IMG/VR virus record: IMGVR_UViG_3300042290_000609
Location: 1-64,000 of that record
Source: a virus
Direction: 5' to 3' (one strand)
DNA length: 64,000 nucleotides
Part shown: positions 45,001 to 54,537 of the stretch, in pieces
Numbering within the stretch: the stretch's first letter is position 1
Layout: the number at the start of each line of letters is the position of its first letter
The notes under the pieces: model-generated
What the model was told of the DNA's origin: nothing
Seen by the model: the letters and a program-made list of their open reading frames with translations, nothing else
The model's database searches: none
Translations under genes and position numbers: made by a program

Positions 45001-45853
45001 AATAGACGCTGTCCTTACTGCTGGTGGCCCTTCAGCAAATGTTTTAAGATTCAGAGTATACCAAGGCAATGCAGCTCAAGATCAACCACCATTAACCGCA
45101 ATGACTTTAAATGGGTTAGGTGATGCTGGAATTGCTGGAAGTTTAACACTTGGCACCGCAGAAACATCAAATACTGATATAAGAATTAACAATGCTACAA
45201 ACTTAAAAACACATTATGTTTTCTCAGATATTATATCTGGAGATTTAGGTATTGAATCTGGTGTGGGTGTTGGTATTAAATTTAATACTAATGGACCTAA
45301 TACTAGAGTAACTATTGCTTCTGGTGGAGATGTTACAGTAAATGGTGGAACTATTTCTAATAGTGGTAACTATAAAGCAAATACTTTTATACAATTAACT
45401 TCAGTAGCTACAAAAACATTTTCAGTAAGTGGTCAAACACAAGGTAATTTTGCTGTAACAGATTTTAGTGGTGTTCCTTCAAATGCTAAAGCATTATTAG
45501 TATATGGTTGGTACCACATTACAGGATATGGTTCAGGGGCAGGTCAAGGAGACCATGCAGTGTCTTGGTTTGGATTAGCTAATGATGTTAGTGTTATTTC
45601 TTGGGGTGGACCAGGAGCTGCTTGGCCTGGTGTTAGTAATACTTTTACTCCACAATATCATGGTTCATTTGTTTTAGAACATGATGGAGACGCTTCAGGA
45701 ACAAATATGACCAATTTTATGCATTATTATGGTTCTTGGCATAATGGTATTATAAATGTAAATGCAAATGGTACAGTATACTATACACTAGGACATGGAC
45801 TTAGTGGTGGTACCCACCACATTGCTTTATATTGTGTTGGATATTGGGTTTAA
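42065..45853 (+). CDS. Collagen-like tail fibre without S74 domain
   Basis: A 1262-residue protein. Residues 1-45 (KLRRSAVTGNKPTTSQLELG, ELAMNTYDGKIYFEKSG) are an Mtd-type attachment domain almost matching 33112. Collagen blocks lie at about 190-300 (GDQGYQGAQ type) and 377-493 (GAQGSTGAQ type). Between them is the same FTATxGQTxFTVPGGY insert as in 33112. A long beta-structured distal region follows (NVGVGITASSYQLQVLNTI type repeats). The last 150 residues (VSGQTQGNFAVTDFSGVP onward, ending CVGYWV) are a beta-sandwich tip instead of an S74 domain. It thus trimerises differently from its five paralogues. Followed by a small XkdW-like gene. Confidence 0.87.
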   Translation: MAQIVKLRRSAVTGNKPTTSQLELGELAMNTYDGKIYFEKSGSAGESIEEILITNAQNTGSLSISGSSHNISGALTLSGSVKLPTTVRDYTNSTGSVGQILQVTANGAVWVDNVAANTGDGRTSKQTFASATTWSFNHNLSEQYPVIELYDNNNQVIIPSTITATSANNLVVTFAIPVAGTAVATVGGMMGPQGPVGAQGANGFIGVDGAQGSQGAQGDRGSQGFQGYQGDQGAQGDQGFQGAQGDQGYQGAQGDQGYQGAQGAQGDQGYQGAQGDQGYQGAKGDQGFQGNQGATGSQGAVSSSARNVNIFTATNGQTTFTVPGGYTAGLVDVFWNGVKQTSGVDYTATNGTTVVLTNAASAGDTIEIDNYLGEIGSQGNQGAAGAQGAVGPQGATGNQGATGTQGPTGLQGSVGAQGAKGDQGDTGAQGATGSQGATGLQGSVGPTGLQGSTGTQGSTGAQGSTGAQGATGFQGVQGSTGAQGSQGTQGPGVSGTTNYVAKFTSSSAIGNSQIFDNGTNVGVGITASSYQLQVLNTIGLRANSVDFQALKGTGWGYSPSTYKVVMLGDTSNSTTISIGYDPSGNANGAFSGDGREILFRRGAQFVTPNSANNSFNLYNLVLLDGSVGIGTSNPLRTLHVMGQAAFDMTTTGVVIQEQDGTAQIVSYKQTGATYADLHLRGANLGIVIKGTNGDVGIGTLNPSYKLDVSGTGRFTSDLRLDTGASDAQLIFKNNASGNPRSIVYNVADGSITINRTSGGAGATFLNSGAATFSSSVTANSLGVGNNTSGFGDVMLISNTNANVYPRVNRSSTSFEAGWKLSTGGSDNWYIGLRSANNTGSYHFYSYTTNSSVAQITANGRLLLNTVSENDAILQVHNDSSNYVAYFFANTLYSGSYRLMRWFANATSVMDITSNGLNLNMDNNANGYLRFSTNASQRLHITSGGDIIKATHNGFDGTYDNLIKYMANSDIGVNNNRWIGIDAVLTAGGPSANVLRFRVYQGNAAQDQPPLTAMTLNGLGDAGIAGSLTLGTAETSNTDIRINNATNLKTHYVFSDIISGDLGIESGVGVGIKFNTNGPNTRVTIASGGDVTVNGGTISNSGNYKANTFIQLTSVATKTFSVSGQTQGNFAVTDFSGVPSNAKALLVYGWYHITGYGSGAGQGDHAVSWFGLANDVSVISWGGPGAAWPGVSNTFTPQYHGSFVLEHDGDASGTNMTNFMHYYGSWHNGIINVNANGTVYYTLGHGLSGGTHHIALYCVGYWV

Positions 45854-45868
45854 AAAATATTAAATTTT

Positions 45869-46198
45869 ATGATAAACAAAAACAAAATAGAACCAGTAAC
45901 ATACATTGATAATGTTTCTGTACTGAGTATAAAGTATGGTATCAAATCTATACTTGAAGATAATATACTTAAAGATTTACAAGGTAATCTTATAGATTTA
46001 CCTTTAGATATAGAAGAAAAACGCCAAGAATTAATAGATGAATACAATGCTTCTCTTTATCAAAGATTAAGACGTTCTGAATATCCTCCAATTGAAGAAT
46101 ATATTGATGGTGTTGTAAAAGGTGATCAAGATCAAATAGATGAATACATTCAAAAATGTATAGCTATTAAAGCTAAGTATCCAAAACCAATAGCATAA
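45869..46198 (+). CDS. Small fibre-associated protein (XkdW-like)
   Basis: A 109-residue protein. The C-terminal half RLRRSEYPPIEEYIDGVVKG followed by QIDEYIQKCIAIKAKYPKP matches the RxxEYPxxEExxDxxxKGD pattern found in short phage proteins next to tail fibres (XkdW and similar). The N-terminal half is a small mixed fold. The role in fibre assembly is inferred from position. Confidence 0.65.
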   Translation: MINKNKIEPVTYIDNVSVLSIKYGIKSILEDNILKDLQGNLIDLPLDIEEKRQELIDEYNASLYQRLRRSEYPPIEEYIDGVVKGDQDQIDEYIQKCIAIKAKYPKPIA

Positions 46199-46210
46199 AT
46201 AATTAACCTT

Positions 46211-46221
46211 AATATTTATAT
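46211..46221 (+). promoter_or_regulatory. Promoter-like AATATTTATAT element with duplicated leader
   Basis: It is 26 bases before the ATG at 46248, the same spacing and nearly the same leader as at 38400, so the promoter was duplicated along with the fibre N-terminus. Confidence 0.5.
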
Positions 46222-46247
46222 TAAACAGCTAATAAGGAAACAATATA

Positions 46248-49200
46248 ATGAGTAAAAGTAAAAATACGATCCTTGCCTCACTTTTAAATAATACAACCTC
46301 AGGTTCTTTATTAAAAGCATCAAATGACGTTGTACGTGATAGTATAATCCAAGATAATGGTCATACTGTTACTATTGGAGGTTCAGGTTCAGTGACGGGG
46401 GATTTAACAATAGGGGGAAGAATTACAGCACAAGAATTTCATACAGAATTTGTTTCCTCTTCTATATTATATGAAAGTGGATCAACCAAATTTGGAAATT
46501 CAGAAGACGATACTCACGTATTTACAGGAACTGTAAACATATCAGGTTCTGTTTTAGTAAATGGTTCTCCTGCTATTGGTCCACAAGGAGCACAAGGATC
46601 AAATGGATTTATTGGTGCTGATGGAGCACAAGGTGCTACAGGTGCACAGGGTGTAACTGGAGCTACAGGTGCAACAGGCGCTCAAGGATCTACTGGATCT
46701 CAAGGAGCTACAGGTCCAACTGGAGCAACTGGTCCTACTGGACCAACAGGTACTCAAGGAGCTAAAGGTGACCAAGGAAGTACTGGACCAACTGGACCAA
46801 CAGGTCCTACAGGATTACAAGGTACAACGGGTGCAACAGGTCCTACTGGACCTACTGGATCTCAAGGTAGTACTGGATCAACAGGAGCTACAGGTGCAAC
46901 AGGTCCTCAAGGAAATAATGGTGCAACTGGACCTACAGGACCAACGGGTCCTACTGGTAGTACTGGTCCTTCTGGTCCTCAAGGAAATACTGGTTCGACA
47001 GGTCCTACTGGTCCGACAGGACCGACTGGAGGAACAGGGCCTCAAGGTTTAACTGGATCTACAGGTCCTACTGGACCAACGGGTCCAACAGGAGCTACAG
47101 GCCCTGCAGGTACAAATGGAACGAATGGTGCAACTGGACCAACTGGACCAACTGGTCCTACTGGTGCTCAAGGAGCAACAGGTGCTATAGCCTCAACTGC
47201 AAATTATGTTTTTGGAGATAACTCAACTGCAACAACTTATATAAGTAATGCAACATTAGATGGAGCGTTAAAAAGTGGATTCTATACAGTAGGTTCAGGT
47301 GGTATACCAAATGCAACCAGTGTAAACTTTGTTTTACATACCGCTTATTATGGTGTAGGTAATCTTGCAGGTTTTGATTTAGCATGTAATGATAGTACAA
47401 CAAGTCAATTTTATTTAAGACCAGCAACAGGTGGAGGTAAAGGAGCATGGCAAACTATTGTAACTAATAGTGGAACTTGGGGTATTAATGTTACAGGCAA
47501 CTCTGTGACAACGTCACAAAGAAGTTTTAGTGGAGATATATCTACAGATGGTATGGGTCGTTTTACAGGTTGGTATACTGGAACTGCAGCCACAGGCTTA
47601 GCAGCTGAAATAGGTATATCAGCAGGACAAGCTTATATTATAGCTTACAATAGACAAACATCTAGTTATGGAACTTTAAACTTAGAATCATCAGCAGCAA
47701 CCTTACGTCTTAGTGGTTCAACTGTTAATGTAATAAGTGGTGCTTTACAACAAGGTGGTAATCAAGTTCTTCATGCAGGTAACTATTCGTCATATGCTTT
47801 ACCACTTTCTGGTGGTGAACTTAGTGGCCCTTTATACATAGGAGCTACAGGGTCAGGCGTGTATACAACACATTGGAAAGATGGAGGAGGTAGTTATCAA
47901 GAAGCTATTGGTAATAGTACGTCCACTAGAAAGTTAAGACTACAAGCTTTTAATGGTTCTTCAGCATATGCCCAGTGGTTTATGGATGGAGGAAACATGC
48001 AAATATATGGAGATGTTGCTGGTAACAGAAACTTTCTTATTGACAGTAGTACAGTTTATTTGCGTTATAACGGGGGTGATAAATTCTGGACAGGTTCAGA
48101 TGGAACACGTGTACAAGGTTGGCAGTATTTTCAAGCTGCAGGTCAAGGTATACATTACCCCGGTTCTAATTCTCACTTTTATAATCCGGGCACCGGACAA
48201 TACTGGCATATAAATGGAGCAGGAGGTTCTTCATATGGAGGTCTTGTTGTATATAGCGACTATAACTCATCTTTGGGGGGTTCTACATATAGAAAAGGAT
48301 ATCTTTATTATGACTCTAATGGTTTTGGTTTATTAGGTGGTGATGGTTCATGGGCTGTTAATATACATCCAAGCAATAGTAATCGTGTAGTTATTGGTGG
48401 TTATTCTACAGGAAATGCTTATAATACTACAACAGGTGTAAGATTAATGTTTGGTGGAGGTAATGATGATGCTTCTAATAATTATTATATAGGAACTAAT
48501 ATAGAAAATTATGGTGGTAGTTATAATAAATTAGATATTAGATGGCATACTGGTATTAGAATGGGTGCTCAACCAGGCTATGGTGGTATTAGATTTTTTA
48601 ATACTGAAGCTCTAGGTACTCGTATTATGTCTATTGGAGAAACAGATTCTAATGTTAGAATAGATAATAATCTATGGATAGGTGGGGCAGGTGGATGGAT
48701 TACTGACTTATTTAATGCAAAACAAAACACATCCACAGCAATCAATACAGGCAATATAGCATCTCAAACAGTAAGTAATGCATCTTATTTAAATGTGCTT
48801 GGTAGTTACATATGGAGTTCATCAACCGCTGCAACTGGTTATCATCTAGGTATAACATCTTCCTTCGTATCAAGTGCTGAAGGATTTCCAGATTACGGTT
48901 CTGTAATGACAATGCGCACATATTCAGGAGGTGGTGGTACGCTTCAATTATATACACCCTATTCTACAGTTTATGGTGGATCAAGACTAGGATATAGATC
49001 TTCTGATTATAATACAGGAGCATGGACAGGTTGGAAATATTTATTAAATACTTCTACTGATCCATATGCAGCTAATATGAATCAATATGTCAGAACATCT
49101 GATTCAGTTTCATTTTCTACTGTTTCAGGTAGTGATGTATATACAACAGGTGGTTGGTTTAGAAATCATACTAATAGTAATGGTATATATTGGTCTACTA

Positions 49201-50252
49201 CAGGATGGCATTTAATGCCTCATGATGGGGCCGATTTTAGAATGCACTCTGGAAGTGCTAGTGCTGTTGCCTTACGAATGGAAACTAATGGAACTACTAG
49301 AGGTTATGTATATGCTGAAAATGATAATACTATAGGATTTTTAACTAATGGTAGAAGTTGGGCATTTAGAACTTATTCTAATGGTAACGCTCAAGTTTAT
49401 GGATATCTAACAGTAAATGGAGCTGGAACATCTAGTTCTATATACATGAATGATAGTGATGAAGGACAACGTGAAATACATTGCAATTCTAACCGTATTG
49501 GTTTCTTAAATCAATCTTCTTCTTGGGGAGCTTGGTGTGATGATTCAGGTAACTGGCTTACAGGAGCAGGGATGTATGCTGGAGCATACTATGATTATAA
49601 TGATAGTGCTAAATATCTACAAAGAAATACAAGTTCATATACCTCTTGGTATATGGGTGGTAGTAATGGTGGATATTCAGGTTGGAGAGTAGATGGTGGG
49701 ATGTGTTTAATGATTCACACTAATGGTGCATCTGGACCTACTGGATTTTGGTTAAATAACTGGTCTATTCTTACTTATGTAGATGCTGCACAATACTTAT
49801 ACCATAATGGTAGTGAAAAGTTTAGAACAGCTAGTGATGGTATTGTTGTAACAGGAACAATGTATGCTACCGGAGATGTAATTGCATATTATTCTGATAT
49901 ACGTTTAAAGAAAGATATAACTATTATAGATAGTGCATTAGATAAAATTAAACAACTTAGGGGTGTAACATATACTTGGAATGATGAAGAAGTAAATAAA
50001 ATTAAAGAAAGAGCAGGAACAAGAGACATTGGTCTTATTGCACAAGAAGTAGAAGCTGTTGAACCATTACTAATCACAGAATACCAAACCCAGTTAAATA
50101 CTCCAAGTAATGACCCAGATGAGGCTAAAAATTTCACCCCAGAAATGTCAGAAACATATAAAACTATTAAGTATGAAAAGCTTGTAGCTTTATTAGTTGA
50201 AGGTATCAAAGAATTAAAAGCAGAAATAGACGAATTAAAGTCTCAAAAATAA
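46248..50252 (+). CDS. Collagen-like tail fibre rich in Gly-Pro-Thr, with S74 domain
   Basis: A 1334-residue paralogue of the 38437 fibre. A shared N-terminal segment is present ([20 protein letters not shown]). The collagen block (about 110-314) consists mainly of GPT, GAT and GST triplets with Pro only at X. Distal beta-structured repeats include [20 protein letters not shown]. From about residue 1213 there is an S74 chaperone ([19 protein letters not shown], then [15 protein letters not shown]), ending in a coiled coil. The distal domains differ from those of 38437, suggesting receptor-domain swapping on a conserved base. Confidence 0.88.
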   Translation: MSKSKNTILASLLNNTTSGSLLKASNDVVRDSIIQDNGHTVTIGGSGSVTGDLTIGGRITAQEFHTEFVSSSILYESGSTKFGNSEDDTHVFTGTVNISGSVLVNGSPAIGPQGAQGSNGFIGADGAQGATGAQGVTGATGATGAQGSTGSQGATGPTGATGPTGPTGTQGAKGDQGSTGPTGPTGPTGLQGTTGATGPTGPTGSQGSTGSTGATGATGPQGNNGATGPTGPTGPTGSTGPSGPQGNTGSTGPTGPTGPTGGTGPQGLTGSTGPTGPTGPTGATGPAGTNGTNGATGPTGPTGPTGAQGATGAIASTANYVFGDNSTATTYISNATLDGALKSGFYTVGSGGIPNATSVNFVLHTAYYGVGNLAGFDLACNDSTTSQFYLRPATGGGKGAWQTIVTNSGTWGINVTGNSVTTSQRSFSGDISTDGMGRFTGWYTGTAATGLAAEIGISAGQAYIIAYNRQTSSYGTLNLESSAATLRLSGSTVNVISGALQQGGNQVLHAGNYSSYALPLSGGELSGPLYIGATGSGVYTTHWKDGGGSYQEAIGNSTSTRKLRLQAFNGSSAYAQWFMDGGNMQIYGDVAGNRNFLIDSSTVYLRYNGGDKFWTGSDGTRVQGWQYFQAAGQGIHYPGSNSHFYNPGTGQYWHINGAGGSSYGGLVVYSDYNSSLGGSTYRKGYLYYDSNGFGLLGGDGSWAVNIHPSNSNRVVIGGYSTGNAYNTTTGVRLMFGGGNDDASNNYYIGTNIENYGGSYNKLDIRWHTGIRMGAQPGYGGIRFFNTEALGTRIMSIGETDSNVRIDNNLWIGGAGGWITDLFNAKQNTSTAINTGNIASQTVSNASYLNVLGSYIWSSSTAATGYHLGITSSFVSSAEGFPDYGSVMTMRTYSGGGGTLQLYTPYSTVYGGSRLGYRSSDYNTGAWTGWKYLLNTSTDPYAANMNQYVRTSDSVSFSTVSGSDVYTTGGWFRNHTNSNGIYWSTTGWHLMPHDGADFRMHSGSASAVALRMETNGTTRGYVYAENDNTIGFLTNGRSWAFRTYSNGNAQVYGYLTVNGAGTSSSIYMNDSDEGQREIHCNSNRIGFLNQSSSWGAWCDDSGNWLTGAGMYAGAYYDYNDSAKYLQRNTSSYTSWYMGGSNGGYSGWRVDGGMCLMIHTNGASGPTGFWLNNWSILTYVDAAQYLYHNGSEKFRTASDGIVVTGTMYATGDVIAYYSDIRLKKDITIIDSALDKIKQLRGVTYTWNDEEVNKIKERAGTRDIGLIAQEVEAVEPLLITEYQTQLNTPSNDPDEAKNFTPEMSETYKTIKYEKLVALLVEGIKELKAEIDELKSQK

Positions 50253-50260
50253 TATTTATA
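50251..50260 (+). promoter_or_regulatory. Promoter-like AATATTTATA element
   Basis: It overlaps the stop codon of the fibre gene and is only 3 bases before the ATG at 50264. Any transcript from it would be nearly leaderless, so its role here is uncertain. Confidence 0.35.
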
Positions 50261-50263
50261 GAC

Positions 50264-50644
50264 ATGGCACTACAATCATCAGGAGCAATAAGCATATCAC
50301 AAATAAGAACAGAATTAGGAAGTAGCTCATATAGTCTTAGAACACTAAGTGCCGCAGCAGGCTTCTCTACACCAGATGCTATGAGTGAATTTTATGGATA
50401 CTCATCAGAATCTATGACTGGTGTAACGAGCAATGCAATGGATGCCTATTATTTTTCATTAGATTGGTATTGCGGTTGTAATGAGAATTTAACTGTTTAT
50501 CAAACAAGTGCAGGTAGATGGTTAAGAGGTAATAGCATTGGCTCTACTCCACTCTCAGGAGTTTATAATCTTGATGCAGCAATTTACTCATTTAGTAATG
50601 GAGTTGCAGGAAGTGTTGTTGGGTATTGTACAACATTCTGTTAA
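50264..50644 (+). CDS. Small virion protein with conserved SSGAISISQI N-terminus
   Basis: A 126-residue protein. The N-terminal 55 residues (LQSSGAISISQIRTELGSSS, MSEFYGYSS) follow the SGxIsxsdIxxEL...mSxFYG pattern widespread in small phage tail-associated proteins. The C-terminal half is aromatic and has cysteines (YCGC near 63-67, CTTFC at the end) that may bind metal or form disulfides. It sits between two fibre genes. Function unknown. Confidence 0.65.
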   Translation: MALQSSGAISISQIRTELGSSSYSLRTLSAAAGFSTPDAMSEFYGYSSESMTGVTSNAMDAYYFSLDWYCGCNENLTVYQTSAGRWLRGNSIGSTPLSGVYNLDAAIYSFSNGVAGSVVGYCTTFC

Positions 50645-50694
50645 AAACAATATATTATTATTTGTTAACTAACATTTAAGAATAATTATATCTT

Positions 50695-50705
50695 AATATT
50701 TATAC
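50695..50705 (+). promoter_or_regulatory. Promoter-like AATATTTATAC element
   Basis: It is 23 bases before the ATG at 50729. TATACC (50701-50706) can pair with GGTATA (50718-50723), giving a hairpin in the leader. Confidence 0.5.
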
Positions 50706-50728
50706 CAGAATAATCCAGGTATAAAATA

Positions 50729-53700
50729 ATGAGAATACACAACGCCTCCGTTACAGGTTCATTAGAAGTATCAGGTAGTTTTAAACTACCTACTTTAACA
50801 CAAGACACAGGTTCATTAGACAATTATCTAGTACTTAATCCAAGTACTGGAGAAATACATTTTACACCAGTTGGTGCTCAGGGAGACCAGGGCCCACAAG
50901 GTGCTAATGGTTATGTTGGTGCCGATGGAGCACAAGGTGCACAAGGTGATCGAGGCTCCCAGGGTTTTCAAGGCGACCAAGGTTATCAAGGTGCACAAGG
51001 CGATCAAGGATTTCAAGGCGCACAGGGTGATCAAGGATATCAAGGCGATCAAGGCTTCCAAGGTGACCAGGGTATCCAAGGTGCTCAAGGCGACCAAGGC
51101 TTTCAAGGCGCACAGGGTTTCCAAGGTGACCAGGGCTTTCAAGGCTTCCAAGGCATTACAGGAACACAAGGTATTCAAGGTATTCAAGGAACAAAAGGCG
51201 ATCAAGGCTTTCAAGGCGATCAAGGTTTCCAAGGTATTACAGGCCAAGGCTTTATAATCTATCAAACATATAACAGCGTAGCTGCACTTTTAGCTGACAC
51301 CACTTGTCCTGAAGGACAATTTGGTTTAGTAGCAGGTTCTCTATCAACATCAGATCCTGATTACGGTAAATTGTATTTACGTAGTGGAGGCACTTGGGCA
51401 TTTACTACAGATATGTCTGTGCAAGGCATTCAGGGTTCTCAAGGAGCTCAGGGTGTAAAAGGTGACCAAGGAAATACAGGAGCACAAGGTGCTAAAGGCG
51501 ATCAAGGCTTTCAAGGTTTTGGATTCCAAGGCAACCAAGGCTTCCAAGGAGCTAAAGGCGATCAAGGTTTTCAAGGAGCTAAAGGCGACCAAGGTTTCCA
51601 AGGTTTTCAAGGTATCAAAGGTGATAAAGGAGATCAAGGATTCAAAGGTGACCAAGGATTTCAAGGCATACAAGGTGCTACTGGTACTGCAAATATTAAT
51701 GGTACCGGATTTGTAAAAGCAAGTGGAACAACTATAAGTTATGATAACTCAACTTATTTAACATCTTATACTGAAACAAGTACTTTACAAAATGTAATAT
51801 TAAGAAACGGTACAACTAATACTGGTTTTACTATTACAAATGCTAATAACACCTATAGCACTCCTGCAAATACTAATGTTCCAGTAATTTATTTATATAA
51901 TACTGGTACTACTAGTACATCAAATGCAGTTCTTTCTTTAAGAACAAGCACTGCAACAGGTGGAGATCCGATATTATCTTTTGACATAGGTGATGTTATT
52001 GGATGGTCAATGGGTATTGATAACTCAGATGCTGATAAATTTAAAATAGCTAGAAGCTGGGCATCACTAGATTCTGAAACAAGATTTAGTATGGCTTTAG
52101 ATGGTACTGCTGCTTTTACAGGTAATCTTAGTGCTGCAAACTTAAGTGGTACAAATACAGGAGACCAAACAAATATTAGTGGTAACGCTGCTACAGCTAC
52201 TAACGTTGCATGGACTGGGGTTACAGGAAGGCCAACAGCTTTATCTTCATTTACTAATGATAGTGGTTATATAACCTCATCTTCAGGTATTACTGGAGCA
52301 GCAGGTAAATTATCTTCTAGAGATATAAGAACTATAGCACCAAACTCTGAAAATGCAGCAGAATTAAGATTTGGATTTACATCTTGGGCTAATAACAATA
52401 GTGCTCCTTATGCTGACTATATCCATTTACGCTCTTACTCAGATTCTTCAGGAGGTTCAGATAATTTAGTAATGTTTCTTAAGAGTGGAATTGGAATGAG
52501 GATATGGCAACAGACATTTGGTTCGGGAACAGCATATTCTTCTTATGTAGATGTTTGGCATAGTGGTAATTTTACACCAGGCAATTATTTACCACTTTCA
52601 GGAGGAACATTAACAGGGCCCCTTCAAATAACAGGTGCAAGATTAACTGTAAGTACAGGGGGTGTAAATACATATGGTATAATAGCTGGTTATGAAAACA
52701 ATAACCATATGATGACTTTTAGAGCATCTGTTACAGGTGCTACTTCTAGTCCTACATTTACAGCGGTTCACCAAACAACATTTATAGAGTTTGCTGAAGC
52801 AAATGACACAACAGGTTGGTATTTTAAATCTGCTTCAACTGGAACTTACCAAGAGATAGCTAGAATTACTAGAACAGGCATTAACTGGAATGGCAACACA
52901 GTATATCATAGTGGTAATCTTACTAATCTTAACCAATTAAGCAACGGGCCTGGATATATAACTGGTATATCATTTGCTAATGTTTCATCAAAACCTACAA
53001 CACTTAGTGGGTATGGGATTCTTGATTCTTTATATCAAGCTGCTCAACCTGGTGTTAATGTAAATGCATTTAATGGTACAGGTTTATACAGAGGATCTAC
53101 GGGTGATTGGAGTAATAGACCAACTGTTATTCATAATGGGGGTGCTTTATTACAAATAGATACTCACCCGGGCAATTATCACCAACAATTATTTTTTGAT
53201 ACAGGTGGGAACAGATTATATATGAGATCTGCTGATGCAGGTACATGGGGTGGTTGGGTAACAATGTGGCATAGTGGTAATCTTACTAATCTTAGCCAAC
53301 TTTCTAACGGCCCTGGGTACATTGTTAGTGGGGCATCTAATATAGGATTTAATGCAACATTTTCAGGGTATACAACTGATGGTTTGTTTAGTGCAAATGC
53401 AAGACCTTTTACAATTACTACACCTAGTGGAGACACTAGAATTAGACTTGGGTATAACGATTATGGTGGTGGTCAATACTATGGTAGAATAGGTTTTAAT
53501 GGCCCTACTACTTGGTCTATTGGACATACAGGTTCAGCAGGTAACGAGTTTAGTATTGGTACAGGTTTTCGTGGAGACTACTTTAAAATTACTCAGGGTG
53601 GTGATTATATATTTGAATCAGGTTCAAGTGGAACATCAGGTAAAGTTGTATTCAAAACAGCTGATAATGCTGACCTGAATAAGTATATTATGCAGGATGG

Positions 53701-54484
53701 GTATTGGACTGTTATAGGTACCCATTCTAATGAAGGGTTTAGAGTTAGAGACCATGCTGGAAATATACTTCTTAACGTATCTGGTGCTACAAATACTTAC
53801 CCTAGTAGAGTAGGCATAGGCACTACTACTCCTGCATATAAGCTTGATGTAAATGGAGCTATATCATCTAATGATATAGTAAGAACAGCTAACTTTCGTT
53901 TAGCGGGAACTATGGTTCTTTCAGGATCTGGTGCAGAAATAGGAAACTCTACAGGAACAAGAATGACTGAAAGTTATGGTGTAGTTTGGAACTGTGGTAA
54001 CGGAGCAACATGGCATCACCAAGTAATTAATGGTTCATCATTATGTGGTTTGAATGCGGGTGGTGGTAACTTTGGAAGTGGTAACTATTATGGTACTGGG
54101 GATGTTACAGCATATTATTCTGATGAGAGATTAAAAACCAAGATAACTACTATTACAGATGCTATAGAAAAGATTAAATCATTAGAAGGATTTGTATATG
54201 TAGAAAATGAATTAGCACGTAGTCTTGGTTATACAAACCAAAAAGAACAAGCAGGTGTGTCTGCTCAACAAATTCAGGCTGTATTACCTCAAGCTGTTTC
54301 TTTAGCTCCATTTGATATGCAAGGTGTAGCTGAAACAGGAGAAGTTGTATCTAAGACTGGTGAAAATTATCTTACTGTAAAGTATGATAGAATTGTACCT
54401 CTATTAATTGAAGGTATTAAAGAACAACAAAAACAAATCGAAGATCTAAAACAACAAATTAACTACTTAGTAGATAATAAATAA
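50729..54484 (+). CDS. Collagen-like tail fibre with S74 chaperone domain
   Basis: A 1251-residue protein. A short N-terminus (MRIHNASVTGSLEVSGSFKL) leads into collagen blocks at about 48-172 (GDQGFQ and GDQGYQ type) and 231-320 (GAKGDQGFQ type, with GDKGDQ). They are separated by the IYQTYNSVAALLADTTCPEG insert that is nearly identical in 33112. The distal part has repeated WHSGNLTNLxQLSNGPGYI segments and other beta repeats. From about 1128 it ends in an S74-type chaperone (YYSDERLKTKITTITDAIE, GVSAQQIQAVLPQ). It directly precedes the oxygenase and glycosyltransferase cassette. Confidence 0.88.
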   Translation: MRIHNASVTGSLEVSGSFKLPTLTQDTGSLDNYLVLNPSTGEIHFTPVGAQGDQGPQGANGYVGADGAQGAQGDRGSQGFQGDQGYQGAQGDQGFQGAQGDQGYQGDQGFQGDQGIQGAQGDQGFQGAQGFQGDQGFQGFQGITGTQGIQGIQGTKGDQGFQGDQGFQGITGQGFIIYQTYNSVAALLADTTCPEGQFGLVAGSLSTSDPDYGKLYLRSGGTWAFTTDMSVQGIQGSQGAQGVKGDQGNTGAQGAKGDQGFQGFGFQGNQGFQGAKGDQGFQGAKGDQGFQGFQGIKGDKGDQGFKGDQGFQGIQGATGTANINGTGFVKASGTTISYDNSTYLTSYTETSTLQNVILRNGTTNTGFTITNANNTYSTPANTNVPVIYLYNTGTTSTSNAVLSLRTSTATGGDPILSFDIGDVIGWSMGIDNSDADKFKIARSWASLDSETRFSMALDGTAAFTGNLSAANLSGTNTGDQTNISGNAATATNVAWTGVTGRPTALSSFTNDSGYITSSSGITGAAGKLSSRDIRTIAPNSENAAELRFGFTSWANNNSAPYADYIHLRSYSDSSGGSDNLVMFLKSGIGMRIWQQTFGSGTAYSSYVDVWHSGNFTPGNYLPLSGGTLTGPLQITGARLTVSTGGVNTYGIIAGYENNNHMMTFRASVTGATSSPTFTAVHQTTFIEFAEANDTTGWYFKSASTGTYQEIARITRTGINWNGNTVYHSGNLTNLNQLSNGPGYITGISFANVSSKPTTLSGYGILDSLYQAAQPGVNVNAFNGTGLYRGSTGDWSNRPTVIHNGGALLQIDTHPGNYHQQLFFDTGGNRLYMRSADAGTWGGWVTMWHSGNLTNLSQLSNGPGYIVSGASNIGFNATFSGYTTDGLFSANARPFTITTPSGDTRIRLGYNDYGGGQYYGRIGFNGPTTWSIGHTGSAGNEFSIGTGFRGDYFKITQGGDYIFESGSSGTSGKVVFKTADNADLNKYIMQDGYWTVIGTHSNEGFRVRDHAGNILLNVSGATNTYPSRVGIGTTTPAYKLDVNGAISSNDIVRTANFRLAGTMVLSGSGAEIGNSTGTRMTESYGVVWNCGNGATWHHQVINGSSLCGLNAGGGNFGSGNYYGTGDVTAYYSDERLKTKITTITDAIEKIKSLEGFVYVENELARSLGYTNQKEQAGVSAQQIQAVLPQAVSLAPFDMQGVAETGEVVSKTGENYLTVKYDRIVPLLIEGIKEQQKQIEDLKQQINYLVDNK

Positions 54485-54537
54485 AAGGTTTGGAAATTAA
54501 ATAGTTTTATCGTACATTCCATAAAACAATAACTTTT

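Noticed and set aside
33112-45853. Diversity-generating retroelement, suggested by Mtd-like N-termini
   Set aside because: No reverse transcriptase, template repeat or adenine-substituted variable repeat was seen; the Mtd-like part is only the attachment domain.
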